NCBI RefSeq assembly: GCF_002814095.1
Contig: NZ_CP021913.1
Span: 310,001 to 374,000 of the forward strand
Direction: 5' to 3'
Source: Sagittula sp. P11
Lineage (GTDB): Bacteria; Pseudomonadota; Alphaproteobacteria; Rhodobacterales; Rhodobacteraceae
Length of the DNA: 64,000 bases
Shown in pieces: positions 38,000 through 48,001 of this stretch. Position 1 is the stretch's first letter, and each line of letters begins with the position of its first letter. The notes beneath the pieces are model-generated. The model had not been told where the DNA came from. It did no database searches and saw only the letters and a program-made list of their open reading frames with translations. The translations under genes were made by a program, and so were the position numbers.

Positions 38000-38086
38000 G
38001 TCCGGCCCTCGTTCGACGGGGCCCGATCAGCCGTGCTCGATAGAAATGTCGGGACGAGCGGGGTTACCACCCGCCCCGATAGGTTC

Positions 38087-38230
38087 TTACTTGTACTTGC
38101 CCGTGTACACCGGCTCAACGCTGATCGGCTCAGGGTTGACCACGACGTACTCTTCTTCTTCCTGCTGTGCGCAAGCCGAGAGGCCGGCGACAACCGAAAG
38201 CATGGCAAGCAGTTTGATGCTCTTGGACAT
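38087..38230 (-). CDS. very small lipoprotein, 47 residues
   Basis: From ATG at 38230 to TAA at 38087. It starts MSKSIKLLAMLSVVAGLSAC, a textbook lipoprotein signal with lipobox LSAC (Cys20), leaving a mature peptide of 28 residues with a run of four Glu and a VVVNPEPISVEPVYTG tail. AGGAG sits seven bases before the ATG. The lipobox, ribosome-binding site and reading frame together make it a real gene; at under 60 codons it is easily missed by gene callers. Function unknown. Confidence 0.8.
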   Translation of the reverse strand: MSKSIKLLAMLSVVAGLSACAQQEEEEYVVVNPEPISVEPVYTGKYK

Positions 38231-38287
38231 CTCTTGCTCCTGTCATTGAACGGGAGGCCGCACTTTGCCACCCCCCTTTCGAGGTGT

Positions 38288-38307
38288 CGATTGCTTGGGT
38301 GCAATCG
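38288..38307. repeat. inverted repeat upstream of small lipoprotein
   Basis: CGATTGC (38288-38294) and GCAATCG (38301-38307), perfect 7-base arms with a 6-base spacer, 58 bases before the start of the 47-residue lipoprotein on its upstream side. It could be an operator or a leader hairpin. Confidence 0.4.
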
Positions 38308-38431
38308 CGTGTCAGAATAACGGCCTTGCGGGGGAAAAGATACGCGGTCCGAGCAAGCGATTTCACCTGTGACTCGGAAGACGCATAAACCCGTCCAGAT
38401 GGGGCGTTTTGCGCTAGATATAGTGGAGTCA

Positions 38432-38827
38432 TCAGTAGACCTCCCAGATGCAGAGGCCGTCTTCGACCGTGTAGCTTTCGAAAAACTGGCGGATTCCGGG
38501 CATCGCGGCGCCGAATTCCACCGGCTCCTGCATCAGCGTGACGACGATGTGTTCGGGTGACGCAGCGACAGCTTCGAGACGCGGCAGCGCCTCTTCCTGG
38601 CACAGCCACGCCATGTCGTCAGATACCGATGCGTAGTCCACGTCCTCGGACGCGAGGCCGGGCGCGGTGAAGCGGATCCGCCATGTCGGCGTGTCGTCGA
38701 TCAGGTCGAAGAAGGCGACGGAAAGACCGGATACCGGCAGGACGCGCTCAACCTCCGGTTCCCCTGCCGCGACAGGCGCGGAAAGGGCCGAGATCAGCGA
38801 TACGAACAGCGCAATCCGGGTGATCAT
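38432..38827 (-). CDS. secreted DUF6497-type protein
   Basis: 131 residues from ATG 38827, with a signal peptide (MITRIALFVSLISALSAPVAAG). The mature part (VAFFDLIDDTPTWRIRFTAPGL, VSDDMAWLCQEEALPRL, HIVVTLMQEPVEFG, CIWEVY) fits the DUF6497 family of Rhodobacterales envelope proteins. An in-frame ATG at 38926 has a better Shine-Dalgarno (GGAGG) and overlaps the upstream stop, but it would put 33 unusual residues before the signal peptide, so 38827 is preferred. Probably co-transcribed with pccB and the 123-residue gene. Confidence 0.75.
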   Translation of the reverse strand: MITRIALFVSLISALSAPVAAGEPEVERVLPVSGLSVAFFDLIDDTPTWRIRFTAPGLASEDVDYASVSDDMAWLCQEEALPRLEAVAASPEHIVVTLMQEPVEFGAAMPGIRQFFESYTVEDGLCIWEVY

Positions 38828-38884
38828 GTGGCAGCCCCGGCACGTTCGCTTTGACGCGCTCGCTCCTCCCGCCGGGGCCGCTGC

Positions 38885-38906
38885 TGCCCCGGGCGCACCC
38901 GGGGCA
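38885..38906 (-). other. perfect GC hairpin in an operon gap
   Basis: TGCCCCGGG (38885-38893) / CCCGGGGCA (38898-38906) with a 4-base CGCA loop, between the 123-residue gene and the DUF6497 start. No T-run; possible attenuator, or translational block acting on the downstream start. Confidence 0.45.
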
Positions 38907-38922
38907 TGGTGTCTCATTGCGC

Positions 38923-39294
38923 TCATTGCGTGCGCCTCCGGGCCCATGTGATCCACCGCTCACGATTGGCGGGGTTGTCCAGAAGGGCTTGAATCTGCGA
39001 AGCGATTCCCCGTGGCGCGCGTCCGCAAACGCGCCCTCCAGCGGTAACAGTCATTCCCTGTAACGTAAAGTGAATTTGCACGATGGGCGAGAATCCACGC
39101 ATATTTTTAAGGGCTCTCCAGAGGTCCTGACGAATTTGCCGGGCGAGTCGCGAGGCGCTCAGATCCGGAAAGGTTGACATGGCGGAAACATCCAGTCGCG
39201 GCGGCCATTCGCGGGCCAGAACATAGCCCTCGGCCGACCGTTGCTCGACCCAGCCGCCCTTCAGACGGCGGATTGCGACCTCCCCCTGCATCAT
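38923..39294 (-). CDS. hypothetical protein coupled to pccB
   Basis: 123 residues starting MMQGEVAIRRLKGGWVEQRS, only four bases after the pccB stop, so almost certainly in the same operon. The protein is basic, with RLARQIRQDLWRALKNMRGFSPIVQIHF and a C-terminal NPANRERWITWARRR. No signal peptide and no domain I recognise. The tight linkage to pccB suggests a role tied to propionyl-CoA carboxylase or its expression, but that is inference. Confidence 0.75.
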   Translation of the reverse strand: MMQGEVAIRRLKGGWVEQRSAEGYVLAREWPPRLDVSAMSTFPDLSASRLARQIRQDLWRALKNMRGFSPIVQIHFTLQGMTVTAGGRVCGRAPRGIASQIQALLDNPANRERWITWARRRTQ

Positions 39295-39298
39295 CGGC

Positions 39299-40831
39299 TC
39301 ACAGCGGAATGTTGTCGTGTTTCTTCCACGGCATCGACTGCCGCTTGTTGCGCAGCATCGCGAAGGCGCGGGCCACGCGGCGCCGGGTCGACCGCGGCTG
39401 GATGACCTCGTCGATGAAGCCCCGCTCTGCCGCGATGAAGGGGTTGGCGAACCGCTCCTCGTAGGCATCGGCGTGGGCCTTGATCTTCTCCGGGTCGCCC
39501 AGATCGGCGCGGTGGATGATCTCTGCCGCACCCTTCGCGCCCATCACCGCGATCTGCGCCGTGGGCCAGGCATAGTTCACGTCAGCTTTCATATGCTTCG
39601 ACGCCATCACGTCATAGGCGCCGCCATAGGCCTTGCGGGTGATGACCGTGACCATCGGCACGGTCGCCTCGCCGTAGGCGAACAGCAGTTTCGCGCCGTG
39701 CTTGATGACGCCGTTGTATTCCTGCGCGGTCCCCGGCAGGAAGCCCGGCACGTCCACGAAGGTGAGGATCGGGATCTCGAAACAGTCGCAGAAGCGCACG
39801 AAACGCGCGGCCTTGCGGCTCGAGTCGATGTCCAGAACCCCCGCCAGAACCATCGGCTGGTTGGCGACGACACCCACGGTCTGCCCTTCAAGGCGGATGA
39901 AACCGGTGATGATGTTGCCTGCAAAGTCCTGCTGGATCTCGTAGAAATCGCCCTCGTCCGCGACCTTGTTGATCAACTCATTCATGTCGTAGGGCATGTT
40001 GGGGTTGTCGGGGATCAGCGTGTCGAGCGACGCCTCGACCCGGTCGACCTCGTCGAAGAACGGGCGCACCGGGGGCTTTTCGCGGTTGTTGAGCGGCAGG
40101 AAGTCGACAAGGCGGCGCACCTCGGCCAACGCCTCCACATCGTTCTCGAAGGCACCGTCGGCGACCGAGGACTTCTTCGTGTGGGTGGACGCGCCGCCCA
40201 GCTCCTCGGCGGTGACGATCTCGTTGGTCACGGTCTTCACCACGTCGGGGCCGGTGACGAACATGTAGGAAGTGTCCTTCACCATGAAGATGAAGTCGGT
40301 CATCGCGGGCGAATAGACGGCACCGCCGGCACAGGGCCCCATGATGACAGAGATCTGCGGGATCACGCCCGAGGCCTCGATGTTCTTCTGGAAGATGTCG
40401 GCGTAGCCCGCCAGCGCGTCGACGCCCTCCTGGATACGCGCACCGCCGCTGTCGTTCAGACCGATGACCGGCGCGCCGTTCTGCATCGCCATGTCCATGA
40501 TCTTGCAGATCTTCTGCGCGTGGGTGGCGGAAACCGAGCCGCCCAGCACGGTGAAGTCCTGGCTGAAGACATAGGCCATGCGGCCGTTGATCGTCCCCCA
40601 GCCGGTCACAACGCCGTCGCCGTAGGGGCGATTCTGCTCCATGCCGAAATCGGTGCAGCGGTGGGCGACGAAAGTGTCGTATTCCTCGAAGGATCCCTCG
40701 TCGAGCAGCAGCTCGATCCGTTCCCGCGCCGTCAGCTTGCCCTTGGCGTGCTGCGCGTCGATCCGCTTCTGTCCCCCGCCCAGACGGGCGTTCTCGCGGC
40801 GGTCGTGCAGTTCCTGGATAATGTCCTTCAT
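39299..40831 (-). CDS. pccB: propionyl-CoA carboxylase beta subunit (carboxyltransferase)
   Basis: 510 residues from ATG 40831, which gives the family N-terminus [20 protein letters not shown]; an upstream frame would add 25 unrelated residues. Both crotonase-like carboxyltransferase halves are present: [17 protein letters not shown] and [19 protein letters not shown] (acyl-CoA oxyanion hole), then [13 protein letters not shown] and [13 protein letters not shown] in the biotin-binding half. It transfers carboxyl from PccA-biotin to propionyl-CoA. TTGCAAA boxes stand in its promoter, pointing to control by the ScfR/PccR-type regulator at 42303. Confidence 0.98.
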   Translation of the reverse strand: MKDIIQELHDRRENARLGGGQKRIDAQHAKGKLTARERIELLLDEGSFEEYDTFVAHRCTDFGMEQNRPYGDGVVTGWGTINGRMAYVFSQDFTVLGGSVSATHAQKICKIMDMAMQNGAPVIGLNDSGGARIQEGVDALAGYADIFQKNIEASGVIPQISVIMGPCAGGAVYSPAMTDFIFMVKDTSYMFVTGPDVVKTVTNEIVTAEELGGASTHTKKSSVADGAFENDVEALAEVRRLVDFLPLNNREKPPVRPFFDEVDRVEASLDTLIPDNPNMPYDMNELINKVADEGDFYEIQQDFAGNIITGFIRLEGQTVGVVANQPMVLAGVLDIDSSRKAARFVRFCDCFEIPILTFVDVPGFLPGTAQEYNGVIKHGAKLLFAYGEATVPMVTVITRKAYGGAYDVMASKHMKADVNYAWPTAQIAVMGAKGAAEIIHRADLGDPEKIKAHADAYEERFANPFIAAERGFIDEVIQPRSTRRRVARAFAMLRNKRQSMPWKKHDNIPL

Positions 40832-40894
40832 CGGCGGCCCCTTTCCGTTTGGGCGGAACATACAGGGCGCGCGCGCCCACTCAAGCATTTCCTC

Positions 40895-40940
40895 GCAAAT
40901 TTGCAAAGTATGGAAATAATCACGAATGCAAATTGCAAAA
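40895..40940 (-). promoter_or_regulatory. TTGCAAA operator cluster at the pccB promoter
   Basis: TTTGCAAA at 40900-40907 (inside the palindrome GCAAATTTGC, 40895-40904) and GCAAATTGCAAAA at 40928-40940. The two boxes are 32 bases apart. RamB/ScfR-family regulators bind TTTGCAAA-type sites, and PccR of Rhodobacter sphaeroides controls pccB through such repeats. The divergent MFS gene could share the site. Confidence 0.7.
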
Positions 40941-41010
40941 TTGAATACTACATGAGAAAGACATGTATCCGGATGGACAAACGAGCCGCACCGCCCTACC
41001 CGTCTTTCGC

Positions 41011-42237
41011 ATGACCCCCAGCAGACACGCGCGGTTTCTGGACCGCTCCACCCCTCCTCATATCCTGACGCTCGTCCTGCTGGCCAGCATGACGGCGCTG
41101 ACGCTGAACGTCTTCGTTCCGGCGCTGCAGATCATGGCGGACTGGTACGAGACCGAGTACCACATCATGCAGCTCGCGATCTCTCTGACGCTGCTGATGA
41201 ACGCGATTCTCCAGCTTCTGATCGGGCCGATTGCCGACAACCTCGGACGTCGGCCGGTGATCCTCGGCGGGCTTGCGATCTTCGTCCTGGCGACGATCGG
41301 CTGCATCCTGGCGACCGATGTGAAGGTGTTCCTCGCCTTCCGCATGATGCAGGCCAGCGTGGTCGTCGGCATGGTCCTGTCCCGCGCCGTGGTCCGCGAC
41401 CTGTACCCCCCGGACGAGGCCGCCTCGATGATCGGCTACGTCACGATGGGAATGTCGCTGGTCCCCATGGTCGCACCGATCTTCGGCGGCGCACTGGCGG
41501 AGGCCTTCGGCTGGCACTCCAACTTCTGGCTGATGCTGGTGGCGGGTGTCCTGATGCTGGCCCTCGTGTGGGGCGACCTCGGAGAGACGGCCACCCGAAG
41601 CGGGCTGACCCTTGGCAAGCAGTTCAGCCAGTACCCGGAGCTTTTCCGCTCGCCGCGGTTCTGGGGCTATGCGCTGGCCTGCGCATTCTCCTCCGGTGCG
41701 TTCTTCTCCTACGTGGGCGGCGCGTCCTTCGTCGGCATTGAGGTCTTCGGCCTGACCACCGCCAACCTCGGGTACTTCTTCGGCGCACCGGCGGTCGGCT
41801 ATTTCCTCGGCAACTTCATCTCGGGCCGTTTCTCCGCCCGCTTCGGCATTAACCGCATGATCCTCTGGGGCGCGTGCATCGTAAGTCTGGGCCTCGCCAT
41901 ATCGATCCTCGTCTTCGCGGCGGGCTTCGGCAGCCAGTGGACCTTCTTCGGCTTCATGACGCTGGTCGGCCTGGGCAACGGCATGACCATCCCCAACGCC
42001 ACGGCAGGCGCGCTGTCCGTGCGTCCGCACCTGGCCGGAACGGCTTCCGGTCTCGCCGGGGCCATCATGCTGGGCGGGGGCGCCGGGCTGTCGCAGATGG
42101 CAGGCACGATGCTGACACCGGAAACCGGCGCATGGCCGCTTCTGTGGATGATGTTTGCCTCGTCCGTCGCCTCGATCCTGGCCATCTCGGTGGTGATCTG
42201 GCGTGAACGGCAACTGAGAGGACTGGACGTCGCCTGA
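41011..42237 (+). CDS. MFS drug exporter, Bcr/CflA family
   Basis: 408 residues from ATG 41011 (an ATG at 40963 would add 16). Twelve hydrophobic segments; the N-terminal [21 protein letters not shown], the A-motif between helices 2 and 3 ([16 protein letters not shown]) and the [20 protein letters not shown] segment are characteristic of Bcr/CflA proton-driven drug exporters. It is divergent from pccB and 65 bases before the regulator gene. The linkage hints at export of an organic acid or toxic intermediate, but no substrate can be read from the sequence. Confidence 0.88.
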   Translation: MTPSRHARFLDRSTPPHILTLVLLASMTALTLNVFVPALQIMADWYETEYHIMQLAISLTLLMNAILQLLIGPIADNLGRRPVILGGLAIFVLATIGCILATDVKVFLAFRMMQASVVVGMVLSRAVVRDLYPPDEAASMIGYVTMGMSLVPMVAPIFGGALAEAFGWHSNFWLMLVAGVLMLALVWGDLGETATRSGLTLGKQFSQYPELFRSPRFWGYALACAFSSGAFFSYVGGASFVGIEVFGLTTANLGYFFGAPAVGYFLGNFISGRFSARFGINRMILWGACIVSLGLAISILVFAAGFGSQWTFFGFMTLVGLGNGMTIPNATAGALSVRPHLAGTASGLAGAIMLGGGAGLSQMAGTMLTPETGAWPLLWMMFASSVASILAISVVIWRERQLRGLDVA

Positions 42238-42243
42238 GTGAAG

Positions 42244-42281
42244 TTGCAAAAAGTGGTTCGAGCAGCCGCAAAATTGCAAAA
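42244..42281 (+). promoter_or_regulatory. TTGCAAA boxes upstream of scfR/pccR
   Basis: TTGCAAAA at 42244-42251 and TTGCAAAA at 42274-42281, the second within GCAAAATTGC (42268-42277). The boxes are 30 bases apart, close to the 32 bases seen before pccB, and both promoters contain a GCAAA(A)TTGCAAAA word. This suggests autoregulation by the gene 22 bases downstream. Confidence 0.65.
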
Positions 42282-42302
42282 CGCGCAGACAGCAGGACGA
42301 CC

Positions 42303-43703
42303 ATGGCGACCCAGAAACTTTATGCCGGCGCAAAGCTGCGGGACATCCGCGGGCGACTGTCGCTGACCCAGAAGGATTTCGCGGCCAAGCTGGGCATATC
42401 GCTGCCGTATCTCAACCAAATGGAAAACAACAACCGTCCGGTGTCTACCACGGTTGTGCTGGCGCTTGCGCAGGAGTTCGGCTTCGACGTCACCGAGCTG
42501 GGCCAGGGCGATGCGGAGCGTCTGGTCACCGACATGCGCGAGGCCCTGGCCGACCCGGTCTTCGGGGATGCCACGCCGCAACTGGCCGACCTGCGTCTGA
42601 CCGCGTCCAACGCCCCGGTGCTGGCGCGCGCTTTCCTTGCCCTGCACCGCGCCTATCGCCAGACCCACGAACGTCTTGCCTCGCTCGACGAGGCGCTGGG
42701 GCGCGAAGGCTCGCAACTCCAGCCCTCCCCTTGGGAGGAGGTCCGCGATTTCTTCCACTACTGCGACAACTACATCGACGCCGTGGACCGCGCCGCCGAG
42801 CACTTCGCCGGGCTTCTGGCCAGCGAGGGCGACCTGCGCACCGCAGCCGTGGCCCGGCTGGAGATCGGCGGGATCAAGGTCCGGTTCTCGCAGGCCTCGC
42901 CCATGCGCGCCTTCGACACCGAGCGGCAGGAACTGACCCTCTCCTCGCTCCTGCCGGTCGAGACGCAGACCTTCCAGCTGTTCGTGCAGATCGCGCTGCT
43001 CAGGCAGAACCAGCTGCTTGAGGCGACGTTAGACCTCGCCCGTTTCCAGAGCGAGGAAGCCCGCGCCATCGCCAAGCTGGGGCTGGCCAACTACTTCGCC
43101 GGCGCGGCCATGATGCCCTACAAGGCCTTCCTCTCCGCCGCGCAGGAAACCCGCCACGACCTCGAACTGCTGGCCGCGCGGTTCGGTGCCTCCATCGAAC
43201 AGGTGGCCCACCGCCTCTCGACCCTGCAACGCCCGGGCGCGAAGGGTGTGCCGTTCTTCTTTGTCCGCGTCGATCAGGCCGGGACGATCACCAAGCGGCA
43301 CTCCGCCACGCGCCTGCAATTCGCGCGCTTTGGCGGCGCCTGCCCCCTGTGGAACGTACACCGCGCCTTCGAGACGCCGGGCCGCTTCCTTCGCCAGCTT
43401 GCCGAGACGCCGGACGGTGTGCGCTACATCTCGTTGGCGCGTGACGTGTCGAAGACGGGCGGGCATTTCGGCGCCCCGGTGCGGCGCTACGCCATCGCCA
43501 TCGGCTGCGAAGTGCGCCACGCCGCCGCGCTTGTCTACGCCGACGACATGGATTTCACCCGGGCAAGCGCCTTCGAACCCATCGGAATCTCCTGCCGGAT
43601 CTGCGAGCGCACATCCTGCCACCAGCGCTCCGTGCCGCCGCTTGAGAAGCGCCTGACCACCACGCCGAACCGGCGCGACGTGCTTCCCTACAAGCTGGAT
43701 TAG
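42303..43703 (+). CDS. pccR: short-chain fatty acyl-CoA regulator (ScfR/PccR/RamB type)
   Basis: 466 residues. An XRE-type helix-turn-helix (about 8-62: LRDIRGRLSLTQKDFAAKLG, SLPYLNQMENNNRPVS) is followed by an IrrE/ImmA-like peptidase-fold domain (about 150-300) and a C-terminal DUF2083 region with cysteines (ISCRICERTSCHQRS). This architecture is that of RamB in actinobacteria and ScfR/PccR in Rhodobacter, which respond to acyl-CoA and control propionyl-CoA carboxylation. Linkage to pccB and TTGCAAA boxes upstream of both genes support the same job here. Its stop overlaps that of the convergent amidase gene. Confidence 0.92.
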   Translation: MATQKLYAGAKLRDIRGRLSLTQKDFAAKLGISLPYLNQMENNNRPVSTTVVLALAQEFGFDVTELGQGDAERLVTDMREALADPVFGDATPQLADLRLTASNAPVLARAFLALHRAYRQTHERLASLDEALGREGSQLQPSPWEEVRDFFHYCDNYIDAVDRAAEHFAGLLASEGDLRTAAVARLEIGGIKVRFSQASPMRAFDTERQELTLSSLLPVETQTFQLFVQIALLRQNQLLEATLDLARFQSEEARAIAKLGLANYFAGAAMMPYKAFLSAAQETRHDLELLAARFGASIEQVAHRLSTLQRPGAKGVPFFFVRVDQAGTITKRHSATRLQFARFGGACPLWNVHRAFETPGRFLRQLAETPDGVRYISLARDVSKTGGHFGAPVRRYAIAIGCEVRHAAALVYADDMDFTRASAFEPIGISCRICERTSCHQRSVPPLEKRLTTTPNRRDVLPYKLD

Positions 43704-44383
43704 GCGAGCGCGGCCTGCGCGACGGGCCAGCGATTGGCCAGATCGTGCATCAGACGCCGATCTTCGTCCTCCAACGGCCCTTCAGCCCAGGGACGGAACC
43801 GCATGCGGAAGGCGTTCAGCACGACATCCTCCCCCGCGGCCTCCACATCGTACCCGAAACGACGTGCATCGTGCAGGAAATCCCCCGGCGCTTCCGCGGC
43901 AGAGGGCCAGATCGACAGCCCCTGAAGTGCCAGCCTGCGCCAGTCGAACCGCGGGCCGGGATCGATCTTGCGTCCCGGCGCGGTGTCGGAATGCCCGACG
44001 ATCCGGTGCGGAGCGATCCGCCAGCGCGCCATGATCCCGCGCAGCAGCTCTTCGACAAACGTCATCTGCAGGTCCGGGAAAGGCGCTGCGCCGGTGTTCG
44101 CGATCTCGATGCCGATGCTGTGGGAGTTCACGTCGCGGACCGGGCCCCAGGCCCCTGCCCCGGCATGCCAGGCGCGATGCTCTTCACGCACCAGCTGCCA
44201 CGCGCGGCCGTCCTCGGCCACGACGTAATGGGCCGAAACCTGCGCGGCCGGATCGCAGAGCCTCTCGCACGCCGCCTCGGCGCTTTTCATCGCGGTGTAG
44301 TGAAGGACGATCATGTCCGGCGCGACACCGCCGCGCCGGTCACCAACGTTGGGGGAAGGATGCCAGACCGGCTCCGCCGTCAT
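43700..44383 (-). CDS. N-acetylmuramoyl-L-alanine amidase, AmpD/AmiD type
   Basis: 227 residues of the Amidase_2 (PGRP-like) family: DMIVLHYTAM with zinc ligand His28, SAHYVVAEDG, AWHAGAGAW, SIGIEIANTG and VGHSDTAPGRKIDPG carrying the other ligands. It cleaves the MurNAc-L-Ala bond in peptidoglycan or in recycled muropeptides. No signal peptide is visible, which favours the cytoplasmic AmpD role in anhydromuropeptide recycling. Its ATG overlaps the stop of the upstream excalibur lipoprotein (ATGA), and its stop overlaps the convergent regulator gene by four bases. Confidence 0.93.
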   Translation of the reverse strand: MTAEPVWHPSPNVGDRRGGVAPDMIVLHYTAMKSAEAACERLCDPAAQVSAHYVVAEDGRAWQLVREEHRAWHAGAGAWGPVRDVNSHSIGIEIANTGAAPFPDLQMTFVEELLRGIMARWRIAPHRIVGHSDTAPGRKIDPGPRFDWRRLALQGLSIWPSAAEAPGDFLHDARRFGYDVEAAGEDVVLNAFRMRFRPWAEGPLEDEDRRLMHDLANRWPVAQAALA

Positions 44384-45090
44384 CCCTTCGCAGCGCGGAA
44401 GGGCGCGGGGTTCCAGCCGCAGGCGTAGCCGTCACCGTCCGGGTCCATGCCCTTGCGGTCCTTCTCCGGGCCGCCGAGCGCGAGGAACTCTTCCTGCGCA
44501 AGGTCCGGCGAGGCGAAGGCACCGCAGGAGTTCTGGTACCGCGTCTCGGCCCGCAGCGACGACCGCTTGTAAAGCGCCGTTCCGACGGGGTTCGTGGTGC
44601 GCAGGGCGTATTCCACGATGTTCGGCCGGTTGGTGCCCGGACGGGTCGGCAGATCGGTCGGCTGGATCACCTGGTACTGCGCGCGGTTCTGCTGGATCAT
44701 CGCGGCGTCGGCGGCGATGTCACGCTGCGCGGAGACGGCGTCGAAATCGTTCTCGCCGGAGATCCCGGCCGAGTTCTCGACCATCTGCGGCGCCGGGTTG
44801 GAGGGCGACGCGTCGATGGGTGCCTGGCCGGAGTTCAGCGCCGCGGCCTGCTGCGAAGCGGCCGCATCCTGCGGATCGAGCGTCCCGGACTGCACGTCTG
44901 CCGGCGGCGCGATCAGGGCGGACTGGCCGGTCGCGCCGTTCAACTGCGCCTCACGCTCTGCGCGATAGCTGTCGTAGTTGTTGAAACCGACGCCCTGCCC
45001 CGTGTCGACCACCCCTGCCGCGCTGTCGGGAACGGAGGTCGTGCACGCCGTCAACGCAAGCGCCGCCACTCCACAAAGGATATACCGCAT
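44380..45090 (-). CDS. lipoprotein with C-terminal excalibur domain
   Basis: 236 residues from ATG 45090 (AGGA upstream). Signal peptide and lipobox LTAC, then a low-complexity Ala/Gln/Asp/Pro-rich middle (about 25-190), then a C-terminal excalibur domain: CGAFASPDLAQEEFLALGGP followed by the calcium-loop-like DPDGDGYACGW. Excalibur domains are extracellular and thought to bind calcium. It is translationally coupled to the amidase gene and follows gatA by 41 bases, so it may travel in the gatCA operon. Confidence 0.85.
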   Translation of the reverse strand: MRYILCGVAALALTACTTSVPDSAAGVVDTGQGVGFNNYDSYRAEREAQLNGATGQSALIAPPADVQSGTLDPQDAAASQQAAALNSGQAPIDASPSNPAPQMVENSAGISGENDFDAVSAQRDIAADAAMIQQNRAQYQVIQPTDLPTRPGTNRPNIVEYALRTTNPVGTALYKRSSLRAETRYQNSCGAFASPDLAQEEFLALGGPEKDRKGMDPDGDGYACGWNPAPFRAAKG

Positions 45091-45131
45091 CACATGTCCT
45101 GCCTGTCCCACCGGTTCTTCAGGCGAGCGCC

Positions 45132-46618
<1,487 letters not shown>

Positions 46619-46619
<1 letters not shown>

Positions 46620-46906
46620 CACTCGACCACCTTCGGAACCGCAAAGAAGCCTTCCCGGGCATCCGGTGCGTTCGACAGGACCTTGTCCTGCATGCCGCCA
46701 TCGGTCACCCCGTCCTGACGGCGCTTCAGCCGCATCGGCGTGACGGAGACCATCGGCTCCACGCCCTCGACATCCACCTCGTTCAGTTGCTCGATGAACC
46801 CGAGGATGTCGTTGAAGGCATGTGCCAGCGCGGGCAGGTCGTCCTCTTCCACCTTGATCCGCGCAAGCTTGGCGACGCGGGCGGCGGTCTCGATGTCGAT
46901 CGACAT
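46619..46906 (-). CDS. gatC: Asp-tRNA(Asn)/Glu-tRNA(Gln) amidotransferase subunit C
   Basis: 95 residues from ATG 46906, matching the family length; the longer upstream frame adds 20 unrelated residues. [24 protein letters not shown] and the [24 protein letters not shown] segment are typical. GatC is the small subunit that holds GatA and GatB together. The stop overlaps the gatA start by one base. Confidence 0.97.
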
Positions 46907-47205
46907 GGGGGCCTCTTTCGCAGAAAGTTCACGCGCCGCTTTACCGCCCCGCCGCCCGGCCCGCAAGCATGTGACGGGATAAGGCCGCGCCCTGCCTGCA
47001 TACCGCCCCCGGGCTGCCCGCTTTTCCGGATATTCACGGCAACGGACCGCAGGTGGCGATCACCAGCCGCCCCCGCGCCGCCGTCGCCCCCACCAACCGG
47101 CCAATCGCGAAATCTCGCGCGGCAGCCGGATTTGCTGCGCCCCGCCTCTGGCCTTCGGGCCGCGCCCTGCTAGCCTTTCCCCCGAAGACGACAGGGAGAA
47201 CAGAC

Positions 47206-47898
47206 ATGAAGATCATCTGGATGGGCCACGGCAGTTTCCGCATCGAAACCGGCGGCGAGGTGCTGCTGATCGACCCGTGGATCGACGGCAACCCGATGAT
47301 GGAAGGCAAGGACGCCGAGGCGGCCATCGGCGGTGCAACGCAGATCCTCGTCACCCACGGGCATTTCGACCACACGAGCGACATCGTCAACTTGTCCGAA
47401 CGCACCGGCGCGCCGGTCCACGCCATCTTCGAATTGGGCCATGCGCTGCAGGCGATGGGCGCGAAGGAGGGGCACGCGTTCAACATGGGCGGATCGATCA
47501 CCTTCGGCGAGGTCAAGGTGACCATGGTCCCGGCCTCGCATTCCTCCTCGATGAAGGTCGACGGCGCGGCGGCCTACATGGGACAGGAGGCGGGCTTCGT
47601 CATCCAGAGCGGCGGTCAGGTGCTCTATTTCTCCGGCGACACCTGCCCGATGGCCGACATGGCATGGATCGCGGACTACTTCAAACCGACCATCGGCATC
47701 CTGTCGGCGGGCGGCTACTACACCATGGACATGGAAATGGCCGCCTATGCCGCGAAGACCTACTTCGATTTCAAGACCGTGATCCCCTGCCATTACCGCA
47801 CCTTCGACGCGCTCGAACAGTCGGCCGACAAGCTGGCCGCGGGCCTGCCCGGCGTCAGGGTGATCGAACCGCAGGTGCTGGAAGCCATCGCGGTCTGA
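47206..47898 (+). CDS. UPF0173 metal-dependent hydrolase (metallo-beta-lactamase fold)
   Basis: 230 residues starting MKIIWMGHGSFRIET, with the zinc-binding THGHFDH motif (His51, His53, Asp55, His56), VPASHSS, and the YFSGDT and PCHYRTF segments. UPF0173 proteins are predicted metal-dependent hydrolases; the substrate is unknown. AGGGAG lies seven bases before the ATG. No close operon partner: the neighbour downstream converges. Confidence 0.93.
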   Translation: MKIIWMGHGSFRIETGGEVLLIDPWIDGNPMMEGKDAEAAIGGATQILVTHGHFDHTSDIVNLSERTGAPVHAIFELGHALQAMGAKEGHAFNMGGSITFGEVKVTMVPASHSSSMKVDGAAAYMGQEAGFVIQSGGQVLYFSGDTCPMADMAWIADYFKPTIGILSAGGYYTMDMEMAAYAAKTYFDFKTVIPCHYRTFDALEQSADKLAAGLPGVRVIEPQVLEAIAV

Positions 47899-47948
47899 GC
47901 GCCCCCAAGGTCGTTCCATGACGGCCTCGGGCAAGCGCTGCGGATCGT

Positions 47949-47971
47949 AGGGCGGGGCTGTGCGCCGCCCT
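47949..47971. terminator. hairpin between convergent genes
   Basis: AGGGCGG (47949-47955) / CCGCCCT (47965-47971) with a 9-base loop, between the stops of the UPF0173 gene and the minus-strand gene at 48002. No T-run. Confidence 0.35.
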
Positions 47972-48001
47972 TCGTGCGCCATCACGATCAGGGCACGATC
48001 A

